A stretch of 64,000 nt of DNA, taken from contig CAIIXF020000004.1 in the NCBI GenBank assembly GCA_903813345.2, positions 126,001-190,000 on the forward strand, given 5' to 3'. This DNA comes from Owenia fusiformis (Eukaryota; Annelida; Polychaeta; Sabellida; Oweniidae). The notes below the pieces were generated by a model that did not search any database, was not told the origin of the DNA, and saw nothing but the letters and a program-made list of their open reading frames with translations. The translations under genes and the position numbers were made by a program. Shown in pieces: positions 1 through 13,200 of this stretch (position 1 is its first letter; the number at the start of each line of letters is the position of its first letter).

Positions 1-1083
1 TGTGGCAGGCTCATTGTAGTCAGCCTTTGTTGTAGGTGTTGGGGAATCTATCCTGTTACGGCCTGATGGACTGGGACTTCGACCTGGATAAAATGTTGAA
101 GATATAAGGTATTATACTGTAGCTGAGGTAACTAAGATCGATCAGTGTGTTATATGAATTGGAATCATTATCTTATTTCAAGTGACATTTATTCAATAAA
201 TATACCATGTTATTTTTACTAATGTTTTTGCTGATATCTGATTCATAAATAATATCTCACATAATATATAGAGGATATCCTATGATTTATGAGTGATATG
301 ATTTTTATCCACGAATGGATATGATATCTGCACGAGCGAGCGTAGCGAGAGAGTGCAGATATCAATATCCATGAGTGGATTAAAATCATATCACGAGTAA
401 ATCATAGGATGTTCTTTTTATTCCATAGTTAAAGTCATCATCAGAATTGTCGGAAATTAAGTCATTTAATTCGAATTTTCCAAACCGGATCCGGCGATGT
501 TGACACTTAGCCTCGTTTTGAGTCTGAAGTAGCAAAAATCCATTAACCATCGCATACGACGTCGTATGTCATGGCTAAAAAACCGTATGCTATGGTTAAG
601 TGAAAATTTGTCAAAAATATCATATTTTACCACTGATTACAAAAATACCGTTTTTATTTTCACATGTTATCCAATGAATATCATGCTTACTATGGAATAA
701 AATGATTTTTACCATTCATACATACAGGTCATACTGATGAATACTGATTTGTACTGAGTTGTGTTAAAAATACTGGGATGTCTTATTGTACAAATTCATG
801 CCCATACCACTCAGAATAATTTTTTTCTTTATAATCTTGCATTTAACACTGGCGGCTTTGGGGACCCCCCAAGGATGGGCCAAGAGAAATATTTTTAAGG
901 TCCCAATTAATGGCCATTTTTGGGAATTATTGGGCCTTTAATGGCCTCATTTTTTAATTTCAGGCCAAGTACGTAAATATTTTTTTCAGACTTGGATTGT
1001 TGGCCCCTTTTTAGTTTTCAGATCTGTCCCTGTTAAATCTCTGCAACCCCTCCCATATTCGCTTCAAGGGAGGTCTTCAGGGG
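1..1083. other. Region downstream of ANKMY1
   Basis: AT-rich, no gene seen. It holds the ANKMY1 3' UTR (end not identified) and one foldback element at 248-412. A minus-strand AATAAA lies near 653 and another near 188; neither is compelling. Confidence 0.4.
270..412. repeat. Foldback element with GAGCGAGCG-type centre
   Basis: Two arms of roughly 60 bp (ATCCTATGATTTA... and its complement ...TAAATCATAGGAT) flank a short loop containing GAGCGAGCGTAGCGAG. The arms match with a few mismatches. This is the form of a palindromic non-autonomous transposon. No target duplication was identified. Confidence 0.65.
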
Positions 1084-1291
1084 TCACAGGCAAGACATGT
1101 TCTCTTGCTTTAATTCCACTGTTTCTGATTCCTTACCGCCAACTCTGACACACTCATCTTTGTGCCTCGCATTCCAAGCTTTCAGTTTACAAGCCTTCGA
1201 GCAGTAATACACCTCCTTACAACGTGTACATGTGGACAAGCGCACACCAACAGAACGACCACATTCATAACAGTATTTCAGCAGAGGTTTT
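1084..1291 (-). CDS. ANKMY1: ANKMY1 last coding exon (MYND finger)
   Basis: Acceptor TTTTTTAG at 1292. Phase 2 joining gives an Arg codon, then [13 protein letters not shown]. The eight zinc ligands of a MYND finger are in order: two CxxC-type pairs, then CSKAC, then HKDEC. The protein ends 21 residues later with a TGA at 1084-1086. MYND fingers bind proline-rich peptides in partner proteins; no partner can be inferred here. Confidence 0.93.
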
Positions 1292-4200
1292 CTAAAAAAC
1301 AAATAATATAAGTGATACTGTAAGTGAGTGAGTGAGTGGTAAGTCACAGAGTGTTAAAGGCATGCAGAAAATATAAAGTGACAAACTGGCCCATTGTCAT
1401 ATTGTTTAGTAACAATATAAAAATATTGTCTACTCTAACAGTTCTGGTGCAGGATAATCTTTTAATATATATAATCTATCAAAAAAGTCACTTCAATTCA
1501 CATATATGACTTAATCAGATGTATCAACTTTGCATGCTTTATGAATTGTGCTTCATGCATAGTTGTCATTTAAGCATCCATCCATTCCATATAACAGACA
1601 TACATATAATAGTGGGACACATACAGAACATACAACTCTTAGAAAAACTTTCTCAATTATGATGGAATCTTAAACTTGAATTTTCTTGTATAGATTTCTG
1701 TTTCAAACATTAAATGATCTAACTGTGATATTATATTATTCTTAAGTCTTGCTTCAAGACCCTGGAATATCTACTCTGTTAGAAGATTTACATTTGTGTC
1801 ACCCGAAAGGATTAACAGTGACTGAAAGGGATTAAACAAGAGGCTATTGCCAATTTTAAGTCCTCTCCAATCTGTGATATTACATTTATATTTAATGTTC
1901 TATCTGTGGAATAATATTACTGTAATGTATTTAAACTATATCCAGATTCCTTCACAGTCAAGAAAGCTATTTCAAAATGGGAGGGTCACATTTTTGTATC
2001 ATCCTGAGAGGATCACATTTTTGTGTCACTCTGAGAGGACCATATTCTTATGTGTCACCCAGTGGGGATCAGGATTTTTGTGTCACCCTGAAAGTATCAC
2101 ATTTTTGTGTCACCCTGAGAGGATCACATATTTGTGTCACCCTGAAACGACCACATTTTTGTGTCACCCTGAGAGGACCATATACTTATGTGTCACCCAG
2201 TGGGGATCAGGATTTTTGTGTCACCCTGAAAGTATCACATTTTTGTGTCACCCTGAGAGGATCACATATTTGTGTCACCCTGAGAGATTCACATTTCTGT
2301 GTCACCCTGGGAAGATCACATTTTTTTGTTCCACCCTGGAGGGATCACATTTTTGTCACTCTGAGAAGATAACATTTTTGTGTGACCCTGAGAGGATAAA
2401 ATGTTGTGTCACCCTGAGAGTATCACATATTTGTGTCACCCTGAGAGAATCACATTTCTGTGTCACCCTGAGAGGATCAGTTGTCATCCTGTAAAGGATC
2501 ACATTTCTGTGTCACCCTGTAAAGTTCATATGAGTAGAACATAATTCCATGCTGGTAGGATGAATCTGTCTCTCCAAGAAATAGGTTGTAAAACTCAGTA
2601 TTATAGATATATTATAAATGCATTCCATGTTAAGAGGGTCTCAGAATACACATCCATAATTAAAACAACTGTAAACATTTTGACATAAGGGTGAATATAA
2701 GAGAACCATTGCATTACATCTTGTGAACATGTGGAAAAGTTCAAAGTGAGTTTAGTTATGGTAGAATAAACTGTTATTTCACTGTTAAGTTTGCATCCAA
2801 TGTGTTTTAACATGCATTGAATACTCACATGCAATGCTATACTCACTCATATTAAAACAGCTAAAATCAATAAAATGGGAAAATACACTATTAAGGGGTT
2901 TTGTTGACAAATATTAGCCATTAGATAAAAAGCAAGTGTGACAAAAACATGTATTTTGGTGAAAATAATGTCTAAAATCTTGATTATGATTAAAAGTTCA
3001 TGTTAAACAAAAATAATAATGGTTAAAATAAAAAGTCAATGAAATATCTTCACAGCATTCAGCCCGAACCTTGCATTTTTTCTCTGTCTCTGTTGTATAT
3101 ATGTTCTCACTTTTGGAACTTTCCGTACATCAACTGTTATCACACCTTCACTAAAGAAAATATACTGCACCATGTTTATTACCCATAATGCAGTTATTCG
3201 TGCAGACGGCATTTACATTTCAGAGAATAAGTCCAAGTTGAATAATTCATTTACTGTATGCTACCTTATGGAAACATGAAGTTTTCTTGCAGTTCTATGC
3301 GCAACTGGTGTAAAAATGAATACATGTATTTGTTTGTATAGATACCGTACATGGCCCCTACTTTGAATAACAAAAACTCAAAATGAACAATTAATACAAA
3401 ACAAATGTCATTTTACACCTACATTTACATTTCACGAAACATATCCAAATTTCTACCAAAATTCAACTTACCTATTTCCGATGAATTCTGCATTTTCTTG
3501 TACAGCCCTCTGTCTTCCTCTAGAGTCATGCGCAACTGCGCTGAATGAGACGTGACTTTCCCCAGCAGTTCCATTTTTCAGTTTGCTTGACCTGACACCT
3601 GGTGGCAGCGGAGCTCCTGCTCCAACAAACACAAAATTCTCACTTGGACTAGCACCTGAAAAAAATGTGGTGAACAAAGGGCAACATCAGAAGCAGCAAA
3701 ACAATATACATGTAGGGAAGTCTGAAACTATTCACTTAAAATACCAACATTGCTTCCTACACCTTTCTATATGTGGACCTTTGAGGAGAAATATCAAAAT
3801 ACCACTAGTACTGATAATGTGATAAACATAAGCAGGATTTTAATTGGCAAAAATCAGAATTAGTGATCAACTTATTCAGGGAGGGTACAAAATTAAAGTA
3901 TTTAAATCTTTATTACTTCTTTGTCCATGTCTCATCTCATCTTCCAGTCTGTCTCGTTCTTTCTCAATTGCAGCTCCACGCATAATAGTTCCAACATGAT
4001 CCAATAGGGCGCGCCGGGCATTGTATGTGTCCCTCTCGGCATATGTCAGTGCATGATATGGCATATGAGCGATTCTTCGATCCTAAAATTTCAAATTGAT
4101 GATTTAAACAACATAAAGGGTAGCTTCAAGTGCTACATGTATATAGACACATCAAGTTACATAGTAATCAATTGAGGTATCTGTCTCCTCATACTATACT

Positions 4201-7200
4201 TCTAGTAATTTCACATTTTCCTTGAAGATTTGACTTTATACAATTTGGAATGAAAATATCATAAAACAGATGAAACACATGATCTATGGCTGTACCTGAC
4301 AGCCTTTTAGTACTCACCAAGTTAAACAGATGATACGCATAATCTACAGCTGTACCTGACAGCCTTTTAGGACTCACCAAGTTAAACAGATGATACGCAT
4401 AATCTACAGCTGTACCTGACAGCCTTTTAGTACTCACCAAGTTAAACAGATGATACGCATAATCTACAGCTGTACCTGACAGCCTTTTAGTACTCACCAA
4501 GTTAAACAGATGATACGCATAATCTACAGCTGTACCTGACAGCCTTTTAGTACTCACCAAGTTAAACAGATGATACGCATAATCTACAGCTGTACCTGAC
4601 AGCCTTTTAGTACTCACCAAGTTAAACAGATGATACGCATAATCTACAGCTGTACCTGACAGCCTTTTAGTACTCACCAAGTTAAACAGATGATACGCAT
4701 AATCTACAGCTGTACCTGACAGCCTTTTAGGACTCACCAAGTTAAACAGATGATACGCATAATCTACAGCTGTACCTGACAGCCTTTTAGTACTCACCAA
4801 GTTAAACAGATGATACGCATAATCTACAGCTGTACCTGACAGCCTTTTAGTACTCACCAAGTTAAACAGATGATACGCATAATCTACAGCTGTACCTGAC
4901 AGCCTTTTAGGACCTATTTGTACTGGCGCAAGGATATTTGCTCCAGCTTTCACCAGTTTGTCAACCTGAAATCAATACACAGTAATGTTAAATATTAAAA
5001 TTGATCTGCATTCACCAAGACCTTGCTCAAAGTGACCCACCCATTCTCTATATTAATTACCATCAAAACTGATGTCCATTCAACAAGACCTTGCTCAAAC
5101 TGACCCACCCATTCTCTATGTAAATTACCATCAAAACTGATGTCCATTCAACAAGACCTTGCTCAAACTGACCTACCCATTCTCTATGTTAATTACCATC
5201 AAAACTGATGTCCATTCAACAAGACCTTGCTCAAACTGACCTACCCATTCTCTATGCTAATTACCATCAAAACTGATGTGCATTCAACAAGACCTTGCTC
5301 AAACTGACCTACCCATTCTCTATGTAAATTACCATCAAAACTGATGTGCATTCAACAAGACCTTGCTCAAACTGACCTACCCATTCTCTATGCTAATTAC
5401 CATCAAAACTGATGTGCATTCAACAAGACCTTGCTCAAACTGACCTACCCATTCTCTATGTAAATTACCATCAAAACTGATGTGCATTCAACAAGACCTT
5501 GCTCAAACTGACCTACCCATTCTCTATGTAAATTACCATCAAAACTGATGTGCATTCAACAAGACCTTGCTCAAACTGACCTACCCATTCTCTATGTAAA
5601 TTACCATCAAAACTGATGTCCATTCAACAAGACCTTGCTCAAACTGACCTACCCATTCTCTATGTTAATTACCATCAAAACTGATGTCCATTCAACAAGA
5701 CCTTGCTCAAACTGACCTACCCATTCTCTATGTAAATTACCATCAAAACTGATGTGCATTCAACAAGACCTTGCTCAAACTGACCTACCCATTCTCTATA
5801 TTAATTACCATCAAAACTGATGTCCATTCAACAAGACCTTGCTCAAACTGACCTACCCATTCTCTATGCTAATTACCATCAAAACTGATGTCCATTCAAC
5901 AAGACCTTGCTCAAACTGACCTACCCATTCTCTATGTAAATTACCATCAAAACTGATGTGCATTCAACAAGACCTTGCTCAAACTGACCTACCCATTCTC
6001 TATGTTAATTACCATCAAAACTGATGTCCATTCAACAAGACCTTGCTCAAACTGACCTACCCATTCTCTATGTTAATTACCATCAAAACTGATGTCCATT
6101 CAACAAGACCTTGCTCAAACTGACCTACCCATTCTCTATGTTAATTACAATCACTGAGAATAATTCCAAGCAATCTCATCAGATTACACATATATAGAAA
6201 GATGACACATTGAGGGTAGATGACACACACAAATCTAGGCAGATGACACACAAACAGACAAATGACACACAAAAGTGGATGACACACATATAATACACTA
6301 CAGGCAGGTGACACATTACATATAAAAAGTGAACAAAGCTCATGTTAGTTTTCTTACCAGTTGTATTCTCCCCTGAGGAGTTCGTCTATGTTCGTGCTCA
6401 GTAGAGGTTGCCACACAGAGGGCGCTTCCAACACCATGTGTTAGTGGTAGACTCGGATTGGCATTCCATGCCAATAGCTCATCAATCACCTTAAATAATA
6501 GAAGTGATCTTAGTCAAATGCTTAAACTATACAATAAGTGAAAATTTTGAAATTCCTATGTAGATTGAAACTTATTTTCTTACATCTTACAAGGTTTTTG
6601 ATATATTGTGTAATTTAAATGGCAAAATACAGAATATTGTCTCACTCATCTCAAGCAATTCTATTCTGTCTGTGGTAAGAATTCATTTAAATCTTGTATG
6701 AATTAAAAATGTCCTATGGAAGTGCATACCATGTCATTGCCACTGGTGATAGCCAATGAGAGTGGAGAATGTCCATTGCACAGGAGGTTAGGGTCAGCAT
6801 TATGGTCCAACAGGAGGTGAACAATCTTGCAAGCATGCTGGAATATTTTTGAAATTTGAAACATGGAAAACAATAAATATATACATATATCTTTTATTGA
6901 CTCTTTGATGTCATCATATTAGTTAGTACAGACATACAACATACAAAAATAACTTAAACTAAACTAACTACAAAACTACAAAGATATAAAAAATATACAG
7001 CATGACAAATGCAAAAATATAAGTCATAAGTCAAGTTTAAAATACAGCATAAGAAAATGTAAAAATATCAGTGTTATGTATCATATCACACAATATTTAT
7101 CCAACGTTTTGAATAAGTGATAAAATTAATTTTGCTAAATGTGATACTACATATGAATTCTTATGAGACATGAGTTGTTTAAATATAACATCAGACAAGC

Positions 7201-10200
7201 CTACACAATTAAATTGCCTAATTGTATCAAACAAAAGTTTTCTTTCTTCTGCATTTTTTCAACAATTCATAAGAAAATGTTCTCCATCTTCCAAAACATT
7301 GGGTTTTATAATTCTGATTTAATCCTTGATGAACGAAAATAGAGTCATCGTCGATTTTTTGAGTTTGCCAATATGAAAATGAATCACATTTTTTAAGAAT
7401 ATCAATGATTTTACTTGACCATGTGTTTTTAAAACCAAGTAGACGCATTTACCCAAAACAAATACCTAAATTTGTGATTAAAAAATCATAAAAGTACAGG
7501 ATGACCCAATAAATGCAACCCACTATATCTGGAATCACAATCTCAATATCTCAATAATGAAAAAATCCCTTTTTGTGAAGAAGTGTTCAATGGAAGAAAG
7601 ATTAGCGTACTTGTATAGCATAAACGACCTTGAGATTTAGAGATATCACGTTTTGTGTCCAGCTATGTTTTCGGTGAAATCTTTTAAAAATGTTCAAAAA
7701 TACAATTTTCTTAAATTGGGATTTCTGTCTTTAAGCCATTATTGGAGTCATTTTCGGATTCCTTTTACATATATTATTCAATATGTCATATCTACCCATT
7801 TCCTAAATAATTTTGTCAAATTTGATGAACTGAATGTTTATTGATTAATTTTAGAAAAGACAGATTTTCTAATTTACATTTTTGAGTGAATTTGTGTCAA
7901 AGCAAAAAATCATGAAGATTCTTCCTTATTGAGAAAGTTATTCCAAATATTGTGGGTGGCATTTTTTGTGTAATCCTGTACTTACAAAAATCTTTACAAG
8001 AATCCTGTTAAGAGCTATGAGTTACTTTTATATTTAAAATATGTTTTGTAAATACATTTATTCATTCTTTACTATAATGTCCTTGTTAAATCAAATGTAA
8101 TTTGATTGTATCATTTAATGCCCACTTTTGGAAGGTAGGACAGCCATGTTTATTTACCTTGTAATTGTCATCCCTGGCAGCTGCTATGTGAAGAGGAGTT
8201 CTGCCTCCCAATATAGCAGCACTATTCTCCCCTATGATGTCTTTACTCCATTCTTCCATCTAAAATGTGAAAGATATGTGAATATGTGATGCAAAATATG
8301 TGAAAATATGTGAAACTCTCATATGCATCAACCTTACCAATATAATCTAAATGAAAATGTAATTTAACATCTGAAATGTGACATAAAATGACATATTTTT
8401 TAAACATAATATGTGAAACCTCCAAAAGATGTAAAAATAATGTGTCTAAACAATGTGACATTGTGAACTAAAACAATATAAGAAAATGTGACAATTCATC
8501 AAGAATGTGAAACACAATATTTGAAACTTACTAGGTGTTTGTTGAGGAAGGAATCATCCAGGCCAGCCCTGACATCTGGGTGGGCAAGTGTATGTGAAAA
8601 GGTGAAACATAAAATGTGAAACTTACTAGGTGTTTGTTGAGGAAGGAATCATCCAGGCCAGCCCTGACATCTGGGTGGGCAAGTGCATTCAGCAGCAACT
8701 CTGTAATTTTCACTCCTTCCTCTCCTGGGATAGCAACTGCAATGTGAAGTGCAGCCAAACCTCCTTTCTGAAATGTGAAACACATGACAAAATATGTGAA
8801 ATATTGAACATATGTAAAATGTGAAAAATATGCAATAAAAATCATATCAAATATAGAACATAAAATAAATAGTTGATTGCTTAAAATTCCTGACCTCTTT
8901 AGAGAGTGTTGCAGATGTATCAGCCCCCCTAAGAAGTAGTTCCTTCACTGCGTCAACATCTGCAGCTTTGATTGCAAAAAATAGTACTGGCATGGGGACT
9001 CTACTGGCATTTGGGCAGGCACCCCTTTTAAGCAGAAGCCGTATGACTGACTCCATCAGTCTGTGCCTAAAAATATGAACCATTTACATGAATATCTGCC
9101 ATTATTTAAAATTGGAAATAGGTCAAGAAATCAAAACATATTTGATAACTCAGAGATTATTGAGGCATGATAAGTTGAAGCAACGTAATTAGAAGGATAT
9201 ATTAATAGCTAAAACAGTGGTTCAGAAATAAATTACCTGAATGGAATCACAGATGAATATATTGGTTATACTCTACAGAATTCATGTAAACGTGCAGATC
9301 TGTACAACACACACAACAATAAACCATTTTTCAGCTTCACATTTTGAACTATTTCCTTCATGTTTCATTTCACTTACTGTGATTTCTCCACAGCCTTCCT
9401 ACGTGCAGTGCCTAGTGTATCCAAAGAATGACTGGAGACCCGACCAGAGGATGTCACCATTTCATTCGTGCTCAGCTGAGTCGCACATCTCTCAACTAAA
9501 TCATCTTTTACATCAATATCATAATTTTGGACACTTGTGTTTGATTCAAAATCTCCTAATTCTGTTGTGAGATCATCTTGTTTTGTTTCATCATCACTAG
9601 CAAGAATACCGTCATCATAACTGATACCATTTCTTTCTCTTCTTTTTAGTTTTCCAAGATTTTCAAAACTATATTCTTTTGTTGCATCAGGGTTAATTGT
9701 CACAATTTTGTTGCTTGGTGGCAAAGTTTTGGATTTATTGTCAGTGTTTGGTTTTATCTGACTGATTTTACTTGACTCTAAATTATTGTTCTGGTTGGTG
9801 TCAAATATTTGTGGGTCTTTTATATCCTCCTTTGCGGTTTGTAGTATCCCCTTTCGTTCAAGGGAATCCTCTCCTGTAGCCTCACTTTGGGTTTCTGCTA
9901 GCTCAGGGGGTTTCTCCATGTATCTCTCAGCAATATTATATTTGAAAACTTCAATTGGGTAAAAGTAGACATGGCAGGCAGCGAGTGCAGAAACTCCCTC
10001 ATTGGTTAATTTGTTTACATTTGCTCCGTTATCTAAGAGTTTGTTAATAACATCTTTATGCCAATTTGTTGCAGCAGCAACCAATGCGGTGTATCCACTG
10101 CTATCTGCAACATCCACATATACTGCTCCACTGTCTACTAACGCAGATACTGTTTCTAGATCCCCATCTGCAGCAGCCTTTATAAATCTCTGAGAGTCTA

Positions 10201-13200
10201 ACTCTTTCTGTCCAGGTTTCTTAAACCCAGTTCTTTCTCCATCAATAATTTTTGGGACTTTGATTTTTATATTTTCTTCATTATATGAATGTAGTAAAAT
10301 ATGTTTCTGCATTTCAATCATAGATGGGGTATTGTTTATTGCTTTTATTTCAGCATTATTTTTCAATGGTTCTCGATTTTTGAAAAATTCTTCATCAAAT
10401 GATTTTATGTCAACAGCCATGCTTTTAACATCTACAGAATCGTTAAAGAGAAGCTTAAGATCTTTTTTAATGTTAGACTCTGGGTAATAATTAAATGGCG
10501 ATGGGGGATTCAAAATGGCATTAATAACATCCTCACGATTATTCACTTCTTCAATATTGATGAACTTTTTATGATCGTCCTCGTTATATTCAAATTCTTC
10601 ATGTTCTTTCATGGTAAAAGCGCCATCTAATTCAAGACATAATCTCACAAGGTTTTCTCGGTGCCATAAACCGACATCCTGCTTGTTTGTAGTATATGTC
10701 ATCACTCCGGGACCCTCACGCTCATCACTCTTGTACAAGCCCTGAAAGTATGCAATATATTCATATTAATTAAATCTGTAGTATATTTCATCACTCCTCC
10801 TTCACGCTTGTCACTCTTGTACAAGCCCTGAAAGTATGCATTATATTCACATTAATTCAATTTGTAGTATATGTCATCACTCCTCCTTCAAGCTTGTCAC
10901 TCTTGTACAAGCCCTGAAAGTATGCAATATCTTCACATTAATTCAATCTGTAGTATATGTCATCACTCCGACTTCACGCTCATCACTCTTGTACAAGCCC
11001 TGAAAGTATGCAATATATTCACATTAATTCAATCTGCAGTATATGTCATCACTCCGACTTCACGCTCATCACTCTTGTACAAGCCCTGAAAGTATGCAGT
11101 ATACTCACATTAATTCAATCTGTAGTATATGTCATCACTCTTCCTTCACGCTCATCACTCTTGTACAAGCCCTGAAAGTATGCAATATATTCACATTAAT
11201 TCAATCTGCAGTATATGTCATCACTCCGACTTCACGCTCATCACTCTTGTACAAGCCCTGAAAGTATGCAATACATGTATCTTCACATTAATTCAATCTG
11301 TAGTATATGTCATCACTCCTCCTTCACGCTTGTCACTCTTGTACAAGCCCTGAAAGTATGCAATATATTCACATTAATTCAATCTGCAGTATATGTCATC
11401 ACTCCGACTTCACGCTCATCACTCTTGTACAAGCCCTGAAAGTATGCAATACATGTATCTTCACATTAATTCAATCTGTAGTATATGTCATCACTCCTCC
11501 TTCACGCTTGTCACTCTTGTACAAGCCCTGAAAGTATGCAATACATGTATCTTCACATTAATTCAATCTGTAGTATATGTCATCACTCCTCCTTCACGCT
11601 TGTCACTCTTGTACAAGCCCTGAAAGTATGCAATATATTCATATTAATTAAATCTGTTGTATATGTCATCACTCTTCCTTCGCACTTGTCACTCTTGTAC
11701 AAGCCCTGAAAGTATGCGTTATATTCACATTAATATACAGTACGATTCAGTAAGATCTGTGTAATTGTAATCGAAAAGACAGATTCCCAGTAGCCAGGAA
11801 TTGATTTTCAAAGGTTTTCAAAATTATTCCTCATCGTTAATTATTATTTTATTCATCCATGTTTCTTTGTGTGTTCTTCAGCTGTATAACTAAGATTCTG
11901 GTAAATGAAAATAAATACATAAATAAAGATAAAAATTACATAAATAAAAATAATACTTAAATAAAAACAATATTGAGCCATTCAGAAAATCAACATTTTT
12001 TACATACCTCAAACTTATCTCCATTTGCAAAGTAGAAAGTGCCGTATCCTTCTTTCTTGTCCATGTAGAAGGTACCATTGAAACTAGAGCCATCGGGCCA
12101 ATTGTATGTCCCCAGTCCATGTCTACGATCTTTGTAGAACATTCCCGAGTAACTCTGCAATAGAAAAAACAAATTCATTTATATATCAGTACTTCAAACC
12201 ATGCCTGGCTTTTTTCAATAAAACTGTTTTCAAAATATGGTATTTCATTTACAGGATGCTAAGAGAAAATAAATAATTAATTTGACTTTACTACACTGTG
12301 TTTTATGCAATGCAAGTATTTGTTATACAACATTCATTAAATACTATATCAATCAAATCAATCCTTTTGTCATTAATATTTTATAATTTCATCAAAACTT
12401 GTACAAAATAGATTATTGACTACAACAATGTTCCCTTTTGGTATTCATTTTCTATTTATTTTCTCAAAATAGTAACAATAGTGCTCTATCTTCAAAATAC
12501 ACCAACTTTGTCAAAACCGATAAAATAACTAATTATGTTAATAATTTTTGTTTAAGTTCTAATATTTGTACAGAAAAGAAGATTTGCGGTAAAGTCTAAT
12601 GATGATGCAATTTACAGGTTCTCCCAACTTTTTGCGATTTAGTGTAATTTAGCTCTAGATATATTTTTAAATCGAACCTTAAAGTTCTGTGAAATGGATG
12701 GTTTTTCATAAGTTATAAAAGATGCAGAAAATCCAAAGAGAGAAATGGAATAAAGTGATCACGACAAGAAACACAGAATCCTATAAATTGCTAATAATGC
12801 TATTAATATATATACCAACAGAGGCTATGAATTATTAAAGATCTCGAAAATATATTAATACTTTGAAGCTAGAAATAGAATAAAAAGAGTGAATTCAGGA
12901 AGGAACAAATGAACAGACATAATAAAGATAACACACTGATCTGTAATAAATACACAAAAAACTAGACAGTTCATTCAAATCCTGAAATTAAAATGACTGT
13001 CTATATATTTCATTTTGAGAACAGTCAGAGGGGGAGAAACACCAGGGTTCAAAGATGACATACGCTTACAATGTAAATCTGTATTGAGATGACATCGTCG
13101 CTGATTGGTCAAAAGTCGACAAACAAATGACGTCATCAATGGCGGTTTCAAAATTTTCGAAATACGCTTCGAATAATATTATGTTCATTTCTGGCGTGTT

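Noticed and set aside
1847-2494. 215-codon frame with CHPERITFL-type repeats
   Set aside because: Translation of the 27 bp minisatellite inside ANKMY1 intron 12.
4995-6150. Possible CRISPR array (regular 68 bp period)
   Set aside because: Whole units repeat with no unique spacers, and the DNA is eukaryotic intron.
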